From positions 74,570 to 138,569 of the forward strand of contig DDLS01000118.1 of NCBI GenBank assembly GCA_002340255.1: a DNA stretch of 64,000 bases, in the 5' to 3' direction. Positions 17,000-26,500 of this stretch are shown here, piece by piece (within the stretch, counting starts at the first letter, position 1; every line of letters starts with the position of its first letter). The stretch is from Cyanobacteria bacterium UBA2566 (GTDB lineage: Bacteria > Cyanobacteriota > Cyanobacteriia > Cyanobacteriales > Desertifilaceae). The translations under genes and the position numbers were made by a program. The notes below the pieces were generated by a model, which made no database searches, was not told the DNA's origin, and saw only the letters and a program-made list of their open reading frames with translations.

Positions 17000-17782
17000 A
17001 TGGGTGAACCCTTAATTGAACTGCGCGGTATTTACCAAACCTTTGGTCAAAGCAGGATTTTAGATAACCTTAACCTGACGATCTACAAAGGAGAAGCATT
17101 AGGGATTATCGGGCCCTCTGGGACAGGGAAATCCACGATCCTAAGAATTATTGCGGGTTTACATCAACCGGATACTGGCGAAATTTATGTCTCGGGACAA
17201 AAGCGCGAAGGGTTAGTGGGAGATATCCAAGACCCGATTACCATTGGTATGGTCTTTCAACAGGCGGCCTTATTTGATTCGTTAACTGTGGCGGAAAATG
17301 TCGGATTTCGACTCTATCAAGAAGGCAAAATTCCTCAAAAACACATCCGGGAAATGGTGGAGACAAAACTGGAATTAGTAGGATTATCGGGAATTAGCGA
17401 TCGCTTCCCCGCTCAACTTTCGGGAGGAATGCGCAAACGAGTCAGCTTTGCCCGCGCCATTATGGAAAATCCCCAAGATGCCCAAGACCATCCCGAAGTC
17501 CTGCTCTACGATGAACCCACGGCTGGACTCGATCCCATTGCCTCCACCGTAGTGGAAGACCTGATTCGCTCCCTCAAAGAGAAGCAAGGAGGGTGTAGTA
17601 CCTATGTGATGGTCACTCACCAAGAAAGTACCATTCGCCGCACCACAGATCGGATCGTCTTCATGCATCAGGGTAAAGTCCAATGGGATGGCAAAATCGA
17701 AGAAATTGATGACACGGATAATCCCTATATTCGTCAATTTGCCGCCGGGAGCTTAGAGGGCCCGATTCCCGTCATCAGTTAA
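17000..17782 (+). CDS. ABC transporter ATPase, MlaF-like (lipid transport)
   Basis: This 260-residue protein powers a retrograde lipid importer of the Mla/TGD type. Walker A is GPSGTGKST (38-46), the signature is LSGGMRKRVSFARA (from 140), Walker B with D-loop is DEPTAGLDP (171-179), and the switch His is in VTHQES. The MCE-domain protein follows after 40 bp on the same strand, which settles the transporter class. The permease (MlaE type) is not in this window, as is usual in cyanobacteria, where it is encoded elsewhere. The symbol is left blank because naming in cyanobacteria varies. Confidence 0.88.
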   Translation: MGEPLIELRGIYQTFGQSRILDNLNLTIYKGEALGIIGPSGTGKSTILRIIAGLHQPDTGEIYVSGQKREGLVGDIQDPITIGMVFQQAALFDSLTVAENVGFRLYQEGKIPQKHIREMVETKLELVGLSGISDRFPAQLSGGMRKRVSFARAIMENPQDAQDHPEVLLYDEPTAGLDPIASTVVEDLIRSLKEKQGGCSTYVMVTHQESTIRRTTDRIVFMHQGKVQWDGKIEEIDDTDNPYIRQFAAGSLEGPIPVIS

Positions 17783-17822
17783 GATAAAGCGGGTACGATC
17801 TTGTAGGGAAGCGAAAACCATC

Positions 17823-19235
17823 ATGCGTCAACGGACAATTCGAGAAGGTTCAGTTGGGTTACTTATCTTAGTTGGGATGGGACTTTTTGGCGGTCTGATC
17901 CTTTGGTTACGCGGAGTAACTTTTAGCAAACAAATTTACTCCGTAATTGTGGAATTTGACAATATTGAAGGAATGCAAATTGGGGCAGAAGTTCGATATC
18001 GTGGGGTCGAAGTGGGTTCCGTGGCAGCGATTAATCCAGGATCAAATGGGGTTGATGTCACGGTCAATATTCATCAAGGGGATTTGGTGATGCCCAAAAA
18101 TGCGCTCATTGAAGCCAATCAATCCGGTTTAGTTGGCTCCACAACAATCGATATTATTCCCTTATCTTCTGTGCCAGCAAATATGACTTCTGCTCAGAGT
18201 CAGGAGTGCGATCGCACCGTGGTTATTTGCGAAGGAACTCGACTTTCTGGCCAAATTGGAGTCAGCTATGTTGAACTCCTACGCAGGGGTTTAGATATGG
18301 CAGAACTCTTTAGTTCGGAAGAATTTTATACTCGTCTGATGTCTACCCTGGACGGAGCGACATCGGCGGCTGAAAATTTTACAGTTCTGAGCGCTGAACT
18401 AGCAGAACTAACGACCCTAGCTAAGGGAGAAATTAGTACGATTTCTAATGCAACTGAATCCGTAGGCGCGGCAGCGGATCAAATTCGTCAATCCACCCTG
18501 CAAGCAACTACCCAATTTACTGAAAGTAGTGCCCAACTGACTAGACAAGTGGAAAGCACCAGTGCCGAACTAAAAACTGCACTACAAAATATGAATGGTT
18601 TGATTGCTCAAAATCGAACTAATATTACTAGCACCTTAGCCAATTTAGAGCGCACATCCGAGGAGATGAAAATTGCGGTATCTACGTTGACCCCGATTCT
18701 CAGTCAAGTCCAACAAGGAGAGTTGATCAATAACCTAGAAACCCTTTCAGCCAATGCTGCCCAAGCTTCTGCTAACTTAAAGGATTTATCCGATGACATT
18801 AATAATCCTACGACTTTGTTGATGCTCCAGCAAACCTTAGATTCAGCTCGATCAACATTTCAAAATGCCCAAAAACTCACCTCAGATATGGATGATTTGC
18901 TCGGCGATCCCCAATTTCGCCAGAATATTCGTAATTTGGTGAATGGTTTGGGTCAATTGGTTTCTTCTACAGAACGTTTAGAAGAACAAGCGGAAATTGC
19001 CCAGGTTTTAGAGCCGATTAAAACCCAAATGCAATCTCCCAAGCTTCAGCAACAGTTGCCACAAGTTGAGGCATTCAATGCTCCAGAGTTAACGGACTGG
19101 GACATAGCCCAGGATATGGACTCTAATATCAAAGTAGATTTTAAGATTGAACCCAAAACCCTTTTTGAACTGAATCGAGAGTTTCCCTCTGCGGATTTTT
19201 CCCCTTCTACACCATCACTGGATTTCAATCCATAG
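17823..19235 (+). CDS. MCE/MlaD-family lipid transport protein
   Basis: The 470-residue protein is the periplasmic, membrane-anchored substrate-binding part of the transporter (Ycf22/TGD2 relatives). One N-terminal membrane segment (about 10-30) precedes a single MCE domain (about 38-120, including VEFDNIEGMQIGAEVRYRG). A long helical, coiled-coil-rich tail of about 300 residues follows; it is rich in Ser, Thr and Gln (for example TTQFTESSAQLTRQVESTS) and could oligomerise into a tube. The last 40 residues are acidic and proline-rich. It forms an operon with the upstream ATPase. Confidence 0.87.
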   Translation: MRQRTIREGSVGLLILVGMGLFGGLILWLRGVTFSKQIYSVIVEFDNIEGMQIGAEVRYRGVEVGSVAAINPGSNGVDVTVNIHQGDLVMPKNALIEANQSGLVGSTTIDIIPLSSVPANMTSAQSQECDRTVVICEGTRLSGQIGVSYVELLRRGLDMAELFSSEEFYTRLMSTLDGATSAAENFTVLSAELAELTTLAKGEISTISNATESVGAAADQIRQSTLQATTQFTESSAQLTRQVESTSAELKTALQNMNGLIAQNRTNITSTLANLERTSEEMKIAVSTLTPILSQVQQGELINNLETLSANAAQASANLKDLSDDINNPTTLLMLQQTLDSARSTFQNAQKLTSDMDDLLGDPQFRQNIRNLVNGLGQLVSSTERLEEQAEIAQVLEPIKTQMQSPKLQQQLPQVEAFNAPELTDWDIAQDMDSNIKVDFKIEPKTLFELNREFPSADFSPSTPSLDFNP

Positions 19236-19262
19236 GGAGATATGGGGAATGGACGACACAGA

Positions 19263-19325
19263 GACACGGAGATCACCTATTCCCTATTCCCTATTCCCTA
19301 TTCCCTAGCGCACAGCGCACAGCGC
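19263..19325. repeat. CTATTCC heptamer repeat followed by GCGC-rich palindrome
   Basis: Several CTATTCC units are followed by TAGCGCACAGCGCACAGCGCT, a set of GCGC inverted and direct repeats. The same pairing of a CCCTA-type heptamer tract and a GCGC hairpin recurs in several other gaps of this window. Confidence 0.75.
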
Positions 19326-19326
19326 T

Positions 19327-19623
19327 CTAACTCCAATCTTCTTGTTGATTGCCTCCTCGTTTATACACCAATCCTTGGATATGAATGGTACGGGTTCGCT
19401 CAAATAAGGCTTCCTCATTCAAGTTCCACTGTTGCATGGCGCGGTTTAAATCCTGTTGTAGCGCTCTAGCACCTGGAAAGTCTTGGTAACGAATTCTCAG
19501 ACGCGCCAATTCTACTAAATGAAAATCTGTCGGTTCCCCAGAATGTTGGAGCAATTGATCCACAATCAGGCGATCGCGATCCTCACGCGGATGCTTTTGA
19601 TCCTTTCCAGATTCACGATCCAT
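19327..19623 (-). CDS. DUF3288 family protein
   Basis: This 98-residue cyanobacterial protein of unknown function is charged and mostly helical. Recognisable family segments are DQKHPREDRDRLIVDQLL and ARLRIRYQDFPGARAL. There is no signal peptide or membrane segment. Its stop lies next to a heptamer repeat and it converges on the MCE gene. The name rests on remembered family sequence features; no catalytic residues are suggested. Confidence 0.75.
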   Translation of the reverse strand: MDRESGKDQKHPREDRDRLIVDQLLQHSGEPTDFHLVELARLRIRYQDFPGARALQQDLNRAMQQWNLNEEALFERTRTIHIQGLVYKRGGNQQEDWS

Positions 19624-19782
19624 AACGCTCTATCCTGAACTTCAATTAACCGGCAAAAGGGAGACAGTACTATCCCATCTAAACCATAATATGACTAAAC
19701 GGAATCCTTGACCTATGAGTTAAGCCATTGATTCTGAGCCTCGAGCATTAATGTTAAACTACTCCCAAATTTATTCAATTCC

Positions 19783-20412
19783 ATGGTTGCTCTCAAATCC
19801 TTTCCCGATTCCTCCCCTCGTCGCCAACCTCGTTTACACAACCCGAATCGTTCCAGACTGCGGTTAGTTTCTTCCCAACCTCAAGCTCCTAAAATAGCAC
19901 CCACTTCGCCATCGGCTAGTTCTTCTAGAGTGCCTTCACAGATGGCTCGAAATGACCACTTTCAGCAACAGGTTGTCGATAAAGCCACGTCAGTTCAGGG
20001 ATTAACTCAATCAGGAACCGTTAAACGCTTAGATCCAAAACATAACCAATTACCAAAGAGTGTAGTCGCTCTACGGGCGATCGAAAAAGTCCTCTTTTTT
20101 TGTACCCTAGGTTTAGGTGCAGCTACCATGGGAATTTATAGTCTAACGGTGCAAACGCAGCAAGAATGGATGAAAAAATACGATCATCTGCAAAATCTAG
20201 AACGTTATGAGCGTCAATTAGTTACGGCTAGTGAAATCTTAAAAAATCGGATGGCATCCCAAGCAGAAACCGAAGATACCGGTTTAGTTCCTCAAAATCC
20301 AGAGACTACGATTTTCCTTGAGCCGGTGGAACAACGTTCGGTTCCTGCTATTTCTGAGTCTTTGCCTAATTTAGCACCGGAACCGTTACCCTCTAAACCT
20401 TGGGGATATTAA
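19783..20412 (+). CDS. FtsL-like single-pass membrane protein
   Basis: The 209-residue protein has a basic, disordered N-terminus of about 90 residues, one membrane segment (about 104-124: KVLFFCTLGLGAATMGIYSL) and a short periplasmic coiled coil (TQQEWMKKYDHLQNLERYERQL). A Pro/Glu-rich tail follows. This is the layout of the divisome protein FtsL. The next gene is ftsI, the usual neighbour of ftsL. Sequence identity in FtsL is too low for a firm call from reading alone. A rho-independent terminator separates the two genes. Confidence 0.6.
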   Translation: MVALKSFPDSSPRRQPRLHNPNRSRLRLVSSQPQAPKIAPTSPSASSSRVPSQMARNDHFQQQVVDKATSVQGLTQSGTVKRLDPKHNQLPKSVVALRAIEKVLFFCTLGLGAATMGIYSLTVQTQQEWMKKYDHLQNLERYERQLVTASEILKNRMASQAETEDTGLVPQNPETTIFLEPVEQRSVPAISESLPNLAPEPLPSKPWGY

Positions 20413-20460
20413 GCCTTCCAATTAGAAGACCTAATACCATGAGTCTATGAAGTTATACTT

Positions 20461-20488
20461 AACAAGTGGCTTAGAGCCACTTGTTTTT
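20461..20488 (+). terminator. Intrinsic terminator after the FtsL-like gene
   Basis: AACAAGTGGCT (20461-20471) and AGCCACTTGTT (20475-20485) form a perfect 11-bp stem with a TAG loop. The run of T residues continues to 20488. It lies 49 bp after the FtsL-like stop codon and 30 bp before the ftsI start. Confidence 0.85.
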
Positions 20489-20518
20489 CAGGGATTGATT
20501 TAATTTATTTCAGAAATT

Positions 20519-22306
20519 ATGGCCTCAACTTTTCGGCCGAGCAAACGTAAAGCGATTGCCACGGGTTCTTTCCCTAGAAAGCCGGGCAGAAAAATGGCTG
20601 CTGTACCTCAGATGCGATCGGTAGTCGTCTGGGGGGTGCTGATTGCTGGTTTATTGGGACTCAGCCTAAAATTATTAAGCTTACAGGTCATTCAGAGTGC
20701 TGAGTTACGCCAAAAGGCACAACAGCAACAACGCAGTCAAGAACAGAAGGCGACTTCCCGTCGGTCTATTGTCGATCGCCAAGGACATTTTTTGGCAGTC
20801 GATCAACCCCGATTTACCTTATACGCCCATCCCATCATGTTTAAGCGACCTATGCCAGAGATTGCTAACGCACTCTCTGGTATTTTAGGTATACCGGCCA
20901 ATCAAGTCATGCAACGCTTTTCTGAAGGGCCGACAGGAATTCAGATTCAGTATAGTGTGCCGGAAGATGCTGCCCGTCGGATTCAAACTCTATCTCTTGA
21001 TGGCTTAGAGTTCAATGCCTATCAAGAGCGGATTTATCCCCAAGAAGATCTGGTCTCGGAAGTGGTGGGATATGTGAATATGGAGCGGATGGGACAATCT
21101 GGAATCGAAGCTGCCTATGAAAATATTCTAGAGCGCTCTAGTGAGTGGGTCGAAGTGACGCGCACGGGAGAAGGCGATATTTTACCCAATCAAGGATCGA
21201 CTCCCTTGTTGAATATGGATGCCCTGCAATTGCAATTAACCTTGGATACCCGGCTGCAACGGGTTTCCCGGTTAGCCCTTTCTGAGCAGATGAAACAATA
21301 TCAGGCCAAGCGGGGTACGGTGATTGTGATGGATGCATCCGATGGGTCGATTTTGTCATTGGTGCAATATCCGTCATTTGATGCCAATACTTATTGGAAA
21401 GCCGATTTAGGCTTATTAAAAAACTGGGCAATTACCGATTTATATGAGCCAGGATCGACGTTTAAGCCGATTAATGTGGCGATCGCCTTAGAAGCAGATG
21501 CGATTGAACCTGACGATCGGTTTTACGATCCAGGACAGATTTATATCGGTGAATGGCCGATTCAGAATTATGACTTTGATGCGAATGGAGGTAGAGGCGT
21601 ATCAAGTCTAACCGATATTATAAAATATTCCAGTAATGTCGCCATGGTTAGAGTTGTCCAGCAGATGAAGCCAGAAGTCTTTTATGACTGGCTGGAAAAT
21701 CTGGGACTTTCAAGTGTTATGGGAATTGATTTACCAGGAGAAACCGCGAGTTACCTCAAACCGAAAGAACATTTTGTCAATATAGCTGTTGAGCCTGCTG
21801 TTGTCTCCTTTGGTCAAGGGTTATCCTTAACTCCCCTGAAACTGGCCCAACTCCATGCCACTTTGGCCAATGGGGGATTTTTAGTCACTCCTCATGTAGT
21901 TAAAGGACTTAGGGATGTGCAAGGACAATTGCACTATACTCCAAGTATTGAAGCTCCCCGCCGAGTGTTTTCTCAAGAAACAACTGAAGCTGTTTTAGCT
22001 ATGATGGAAGCCGTAGTGGATGGGGGAAGTGGAAAAGCTGCCCAGATCCCCAATTATAGAGTGGCAGGTAAAACTGGAACGGCTCAGAAGGCTTATGCTG
22101 GTGGTGGGTATTATGAATCAGCAAAAATAACCAGTTTTGTTGGTATTTTGCCGGATGGCCCCTATGTGGTCGTTGCAGTGGTTGATGAACCGAAAAGTGC
22201 AGGGGCTTTTGGGGGTACGGTATCGGCTCCAATTGTAAAATCTGTAATGGAAGCTCTCATTCCAATGGAGAAGATTCCTCCGTCCACTCATCGACCTAAT
22301 GAATAA
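20519..22306 (+). CDS. ftsI: Septal peptidoglycan transpeptidase FtsI (PBP3-type, class B)
   Basis: The 595-residue protein cross-links septal peptidoglycan. One N-terminal membrane helix (about 34-54) anchors it. A pedestal domain (about 75-240) precedes the penicillin-binding domain. Active-site motifs are S313-T-F-K316, S371-S-N373 and K518-T-G-T521. Length is normal. It starts 30 bp after a terminator, so it must have its own promoter within or near that spacer. It converges on the next gene with only 14 bp between stop codons. Confidence 0.93.
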   Translation: MASTFRPSKRKAIATGSFPRKPGRKMAAVPQMRSVVVWGVLIAGLLGLSLKLLSLQVIQSAELRQKAQQQQRSQEQKATSRRSIVDRQGHFLAVDQPRFTLYAHPIMFKRPMPEIANALSGILGIPANQVMQRFSEGPTGIQIQYSVPEDAARRIQTLSLDGLEFNAYQERIYPQEDLVSEVVGYVNMERMGQSGIEAAYENILERSSEWVEVTRTGEGDILPNQGSTPLLNMDALQLQLTLDTRLQRVSRLALSEQMKQYQAKRGTVIVMDASDGSILSLVQYPSFDANTYWKADLGLLKNWAITDLYEPGSTFKPINVAIALEADAIEPDDRFYDPGQIYIGEWPIQNYDFDANGGRGVSSLTDIIKYSSNVAMVRVVQQMKPEVFYDWLENLGLSSVMGIDLPGETASYLKPKEHFVNIAVEPAVVSFGQGLSLTPLKLAQLHATLANGGFLVTPHVVKGLRDVQGQLHYTPSIEAPRRVFSQETTEAVLAMMEAVVDGGSGKAAQIPNYRVAGKTGTAQKAYAGGGYYESAKITSFVGILPDGPYVVVAVVDEPKSAGAFGGTVSAPIVKSVMEALIPMEKIPPSTHRPNE

Positions 22307-22320
22307 TGGGTATACTGCTT

Positions 22321-23100
22321 CTAAGGTTTAATGGATATGACCTGCTGATGGAGAAAGTTTAAAGTTGCTAGGGTCGTATACGTATAAATTCCCAGATCGC
22401 CGCGAATGACGGTAAACGGAGCATCCGGTTCGCCTAGATCGCTTAAAACGGCGATCGCCCCAGGAAAGTCATGATTTTGAGTATATTCATTTTGGGTTAC
22501 TAACGTGGGTAAACCGACTTCAGTCGCTGCTTGCACCCCCGCTTGGGAATCCTCAATCACCAAACACTCTCTAGGCGATAAATTCATTTGCTCTAGAACA
22601 TAATGATAAATATCAGGCGCAGGTTTTTTCTGGGGTACAATATCACCGGCTGCAATCAATTCAAACGTAGTTGGGTGAAAAAACTTCTCCAATAAGGCCA
22701 TGGTATTGGGTCGGGCGCTAGTTGTAGCGATCGCCAATCGTATATTTTTTCTTATAGCCTCTTCAATTAACCGTTGAACACCCGGTCGTAAGGGAATCGA
22801 ACCTTTGGAAAGAAACTGTCGATAATACTTCGTTTTATGGCGATGTAATTGGGCAGCCCATACTTCCAACTCCACTGGAGGCTCAAACTGGGGATGATAC
22901 CGGCGAACATAAGAAACCAGGCGCTCTTTTCCTCCCGACACTTCTAAAAGTGGCCCATAAAACTCAGCAGACCATTGCCACGGTAACCCGGCATTAGAAA
23001 AAACCTGATTAAATGCTACACGATGACCATCCCGTTCTGTTTCTGCCAGGGTTCCATCCACATCAAAAATAATCGCTTTGAGTTGCCCCATTTCACCCAT
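22321..23100 (-). CDS. HAD-superfamily phosphatase, CbbY-like
   Basis: The 259-residue protein has the HAD nucleophile motif IIFDVDGTLAE, the motif II Thr/Ser (ATTSAR), the Lys of QKKPAPD, and motif IV (VIEDSQAGVQAA). A helical cap lies between motifs I and II. CbbY-type enzymes dephosphorylate sugar phosphates such as xylulose-1,5-bisphosphate, an inhibitor of Rubisco. That substrate is a family inference. I chose the ATG at 23100 because GGGGA lies 6 bp before it; the frame also has a TTG seven codons upstream. Confidence 0.8.
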   Translation of the reverse strand: MGEMGQLKAIIFDVDGTLAETERDGHRVAFNQVFSNAGLPWQWSAEFYGPLLEVSGGKERLVSYVRRYHPQFEPPVELEVWAAQLHRHKTKYYRQFLSKGSIPLRPGVQRLIEEAIRKNIRLAIATTSARPNTMALLEKFFHPTTFELIAAGDIVPQKKPAPDIYHYVLEQMNLSPRECLVIEDSQAGVQAATEVGLPTLVTQNEYTQNHDFPGAIAVLSDLGEPDAPFTVIRGDLGIYTYTTLATLNFLHQQVISIKP

Positions 23101-23214
23101 CACTTTCCCCACTTTATACAAACCTTAAGTTTCCGATTAATTTTACACCACAAGTGTAAGATATTATTGGACTGTAAAGATCGGTGGCATATAGGAAAGT
23201 GGGGGCATAACCCA

Positions 23215-23244
23215 TTGCCTATTACCCATTACCCATTACCCATA
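23215..23244 (+). repeat. ATTACCC heptamer repeat
   Basis: CCTATTACCC and following ATTACCC units abut the GTG start of the potassium channel gene. This is the same heptamer that precedes cas4. Confidence 0.8.
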
Positions 23245-23248
23245 AAAC

Positions 23249-24289
23249 GTGTCTTCCATCGAACAACAGTATCAGCGAATGCAACGGGAACTCCTGGTCG
23301 GTGTTCTTGCCCTAGGATTCGTTTGCATATGGGGAACCATCGGCTATATGGTTCTAGAAAAATGGTCTTTTCCTGATGCCTTTTATATGACCATTATTAC
23401 TCTAACAACGGTGGGTTATGGCGAAGTAGAGCCAATGGAATCACGGGGGAGAATCTTTACCATCGCCCTGATTTTTTTTGGAGTGATTAGCATTGGGTAT
23501 ATTGTCAATCGGTTTACAGAAGCCTTCCTGCAAGGCTATTTTCAAGATGGAATACGTTTGCGACAAAAACAGAAAGTGCTGAAAAACTTGATCAACCATT
23601 ATATTATTTGCGGTTTTGGTCGTACTGGGCAACAGATTGCCCTAGAATTCCATGAAGAAGGCGTTCCCTTTGTAATTGTTGACTCTTCACCAGAGGCTCT
23701 AGAAGCGGCTCAAAGTTTAGGGTATCTTATCCTCCAAGGAGATGCCACCTTAGATGATACGTTGCATAGAGCAGGCATTAATCAAGCGTGTTGTTTGGTT
23801 GCTGCTCTACCTTCTGATGCACAGAATCTCTACACGGTTTTATCAGCGAAAAGTCTCAATAGCCAAATTAGGACGATCGCCCGCGTTAGTACGGATGAAG
23901 CAGCACTGAAACTCTATCGAGGAGGAGCAGATGCCGTCGTTTCTCCTTATACGACGGCTGGACGCAAAATGGCGACTGCTGCCTTACGACCTCAAGTGAT
24001 GCATTTCGTTGATGGTATGATCACGGGCAAAAATCGCTCCTTATTGATTGAAGAATTCGGGATTGATAGCGATCGCTGTCCCTATATTGGCCAATCGCTT
24101 CAACAAATGCAACTGCGATCGCGCTCTGGTGTTCTGGTCCTCGCCATCCGTCGCCAGGATGGAACCGTGATCGGAGCGCCAACGGGAGAAACCCTATTAC
24201 TCCCCCAAGATTTACTCATTTGTATGGGAACCTCGGAACAAATTCGGCGCTTAAAACAACTGCTCTCTCCCCTGAATCCTCACAATTAA
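23249..24289 (+). CDS. Potassium channel with RCK (TrkA-N/TrkA-C) domain, MthK-like
   Basis: The 346-residue protein has two membrane helices (about 14-36 and 68-88) flanking the K+ selectivity filter TTVGYGE (about 53-59). A cytosolic RCK domain begins at YIICGFGRTGQQ (dinucleotide-binding glycines at 122-127). A TrkA-C domain occupies about 255-340. This is the two-helix ligand-gated K+ channel architecture. Translation starts at GTG 23249, since no in-frame ATG lies before the first helix apart from the ATG at codon 11. It ends 14 bp from the convergent J-domain gene. Confidence 0.9.
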   Translation: MSSIEQQYQRMQRELLVGVLALGFVCIWGTIGYMVLEKWSFPDAFYMTIITLTTVGYGEVEPMESRGRIFTIALIFFGVISIGYIVNRFTEAFLQGYFQDGIRLRQKQKVLKNLINHYIICGFGRTGQQIALEFHEEGVPFVIVDSSPEALEAAQSLGYLILQGDATLDDTLHRAGINQACCLVAALPSDAQNLYTVLSAKSLNSQIRTIARVSTDEAALKLYRGGADAVVSPYTTAGRKMATAALRPQVMHFVDGMITGKNRSLLIEEFGIDSDRCPYIGQSLQQMQLRSRSGVLVLAIRRQDGTVIGAPTGETLLLPQDLLICMGTSEQIRRLKQLLSPLNPHN

Positions 24290-24303
24290 TTCATCATTCA
24301 TGA

Positions 24304-24924
24304 TTACACTTGTTGATGGGAGGATTGGACTCCCAACCGGTTGAGGTCTTGTTCAACTTCTAGGCACAAACGGCGGTTGTGGGGGTCCGTGCGTCTGGCT
24401 CTTTGCAGATAGAGTTGCGCCTTTTCGAGTTGATTTTGTTTGAGTAAATGTTGACCGTAGGATTGATAAGTAATCGCCTGCCATTGACGCACTTCTGGAT
24501 CGATGGGGAGGCGATCGCGCAGAGCTTCCACTAAGGCGATCGCCCGGGGAAAACGCTTCGTTTTTAAAAACTCTCGTAATTGCTCATAGGCACTTTGCTT
24601 TAACCGTTTATCCTGGGGGTTTAAGGGAGGAATTTTCACCTTCCGGGGAGCAGGCGCAGGGGAGGGAGTAGGCGTTACGGTGGGTTCAGGGGAAGAGTGA
24701 GAAAACGCTTCAAATCCTATTTCTGTATTGGCTACCTCAGAAATTTCTTTTAAGAGAATTTCGTAGGCTTGCGTGAGTTGAATAAACTTCTCCTTGGCTT
24801 GTCTATCTCCCGGATTAACATCAGGATGACATCCTCGCGCCAAACGTCGATAGGAAGCTTTAACCTCCGCAAACGAGGCCCCTGGTTTTAAGCTCAAAAC
24901 TCGGTAATAATAGGCAATATCCAT
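24304..24924 (-). CDS. J-domain protein with C-terminal helical repeat (TPR-like) region
   Basis: The 206-residue protein starts with a J domain (residues 1-60) holding the HPD motif (CHPDVNP), which stimulates an Hsp70 partner. A proline-rich linker (PEPTVTPTPSPAPAPRK) follows. The C-terminal 110 residues form paired helices resembling TPR units (FLKTKRFPRAIALVEALRDRL, LLKQNQLEKAQLYLQRARR). There is no Gly/Phe or zinc-finger region, so it is a specialised type III J protein. The ATG at 24924 is preferred to the TTG two codons earlier. Confidence 0.85.
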   Translation of the reverse strand: MDIAYYYRVLSLKPGASFAEVKASYRRLARGCHPDVNPGDRQAKEKFIQLTQAYEILLKEISEVANTEIGFEAFSHSSPEPTVTPTPSPAPAPRKVKIPPLNPQDKRLKQSAYEQLREFLKTKRFPRAIALVEALRDRLPIDPEVRQWQAITYQSYGQHLLKQNQLEKAQLYLQRARRTDPHNRRLCLEVEQDLNRLGVQSSHQQV

Positions 24925-25144
24925 CCACAAACAGTGAAAATAAAAACACTCCTCATCCTCTCAAATTGAGGATAACAGACTATACAGCATGTACAGCATA
25001 TATAGTATTTTTGAATAGACCTCTTGCATCAGTGAGCAGAAAAGGAATAGTAATGCAGTCATCCTATATTCTGATTGACTATTACCTATTGCCTAACTTC
25101 TACCTAGCTTCTGCAAGAAGTCTACTCTGTTATCCATCACTCAA

Positions 25145-25741
25145 CTAAACCCGGTCTACGATCACCTTATCGATGAGACCATACTCTTTCGCTTCTTCAG
25201 CAGACATGAAATAATCGCGATCGGTATCCTTTTCAATTTTCTCTAGGGGTTGTTTGGTGTGTTTCGCCATTAGTTCATTCAACTGGGAGCGAGTGCGGAG
25301 AATTTGTTGAGCTTCAATTTGAATATCCGTCGCTTGTCGTCTCCCTACACCACCGAGGGGCTGGTGAATCATGATCCGAGAGTGGGGCAGTGCCAACCGT
25401 TTACCTGGACTCCCCGCCGCCAGTAAAAAGGCTCCCATGGAAGCGGCTAACCCCACACAGATGGTGATCACTTCTGATTTAATGTGCTGCATGGTATCGT
25501 AAATGGCCATGCCTGCGGTCACCGAACCACCAGGAGAATTAATGTACAAGTAAATGGGCTTATTCTGGTCATCGGAGTCTAAATAGAGCATTACCGCTAC
25601 CAGTTGGTTGGCTAAACTATCCGTAACTTCACGGCCGAGAAAGATGATCCGCTCTTGATAGAGGCGATCGTAAATATTAATCCACCGCTCATAAGGACTT
25701 CCAGGGAGACGATAGGGAACACTAGGAACACCGATAGGCAT
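25145..25741 (-). CDS. clpP: ATP-dependent Clp protease proteolytic subunit, catalytically complete (ClpP3-type)
   Basis: This 198-residue protein is the active partner of the mixed ClpP-ClpR core. The catalytic triad is S101 (LAASMGAF), H126 (MIHQP) and Asp near 172 (KDTDRD). The frame extends upstream, but MPIGVPSVPYRLPG is the standard N-terminus in this group, so the ATG at 25741 is chosen. clpR lies 69 bp upstream on the same strand. In cyanobacteria clpR and clpP3 form an essential operon, and that order is what names this copy. Confidence 0.9.
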   Translation of the reverse strand: MPIGVPSVPYRLPGSPYERWINIYDRLYQERIIFLGREVTDSLANQLVAVMLYLDSDDQNKPIYLYINSPGGSVTAGMAIYDTMQHIKSEVITICVGLAASMGAFLLAAGSPGKRLALPHSRIMIHQPLGGVGRRQATDIQIEAQQILRTRSQLNELMAKHTKQPLEKIEKDTDRDYFMSAEEAKEYGLIDKVIVDRV

Positions 25742-25810
25742 AAGAAAATACCAAAAAATGAACAACAAAACAAAAGGATAAACGTCAATCAACGTTCAAT
25801 TGCCCAAGGG

Positions 25811-26500
25811 TTAAGAACTCAGGGCAGGCATGGGTTGGGGAAGATCCTTGCTACTGGTTAATACTTTATCAATCAATCCATATTCTTGGGCTTCTTCAGG
25901 AGTTAGGTAGAACATGCGATCGGTATCTTTGGCAATTTTCTCTACAGTTTGGCCCGTATTTTGGGATAAGATCGAAAGCAGGGTCTGTTTATTGTCGATC
26001 ACTTCCTTCGCCCGAATTTGAATATCCGTGGCTTGCCCTTGTGTACCTGTGCGCGGTTGATTGAGGACGATGGTAGCATGGCCCAGACTTGCGCGACAGC
26101 CTTTAGTCCCTGCCGAGAGGATCATCGATGCAGTTCCCATGGCTTGACCAATGCAAATAGTATGCACAGGAGGTTTAATGTAACTGAGGGTATCGCAGAT
26201 GGCGAAGGCTTCGGTTTCAAAACCAACGGCTTCTCCTCCATACCAGGAGGTTCCAGTGGAGTTGATGTAGAAGTAGATCGGTTTTTCGGGACTGTCAAAC
26301 TGTAGATACAACAGTTGGGCGATAATCAGTTCGGTGACATCGATACCAACTTGTTGTTTGACTTGATCGTCGGAAAATAGGGGCATCCCTAAATAAACGA
26401 TGCGCTCCTTGAGGAGTAAGGAGGCTAGATCTGGGGGGGGTGTTCGATAATAGGCATCTCCGTAATAGGGAGATTGTACGGCCTTAATCGGTGTATCCAT
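25811..26500 (-). CDS. clpR: Clp protease-like subunit ClpR, triad lost
   Basis: The 229-residue protein has the ClpP fold but lacks catalytic residues. The segment CIGQAMGTASM aligns with CVGLAASMGAF of the neighbour with the nucleophile Ser replaced by Gly (residue 122). The His of MIHQP is Asn (VLNQP, residue 147). The N-terminus is longer by about 25 residues and an insertion (STGTSWYGGEAVGFETEA) occupies the place of SPGGSVTAG. These are known traits of ClpR, which assembles with ClpP3 into one tetradecamer. It is the first gene of the operon. Confidence 0.92.
   Translation of the reverse strand: MDTPIKAVQSPYYGDAYYRTPPPDLASLLLKERIVYLGMPLFSDDQVKQQVGIDVTELIIAQLLYLQFDSPEKPIYFYINSTGTSWYGGEAVGFETEAFAICDTLSYIKPPVHTICIGQAMGTASMILSAGTKGCRASLGHATIVLNQPRTGTQGQATDIQIRAKEVIDNKQTLLSILSQNTGQTVEKIAKDTDRMFYLTPEEAQEYGLIDKVLTSSKDLPQPMPALSS

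Noticed and set aside
24931..25144. Short frame at 24966-25148 between the J-domain gene and clpP
   Set aside because: No start signal or homology; composition is AT-rich intergenic.
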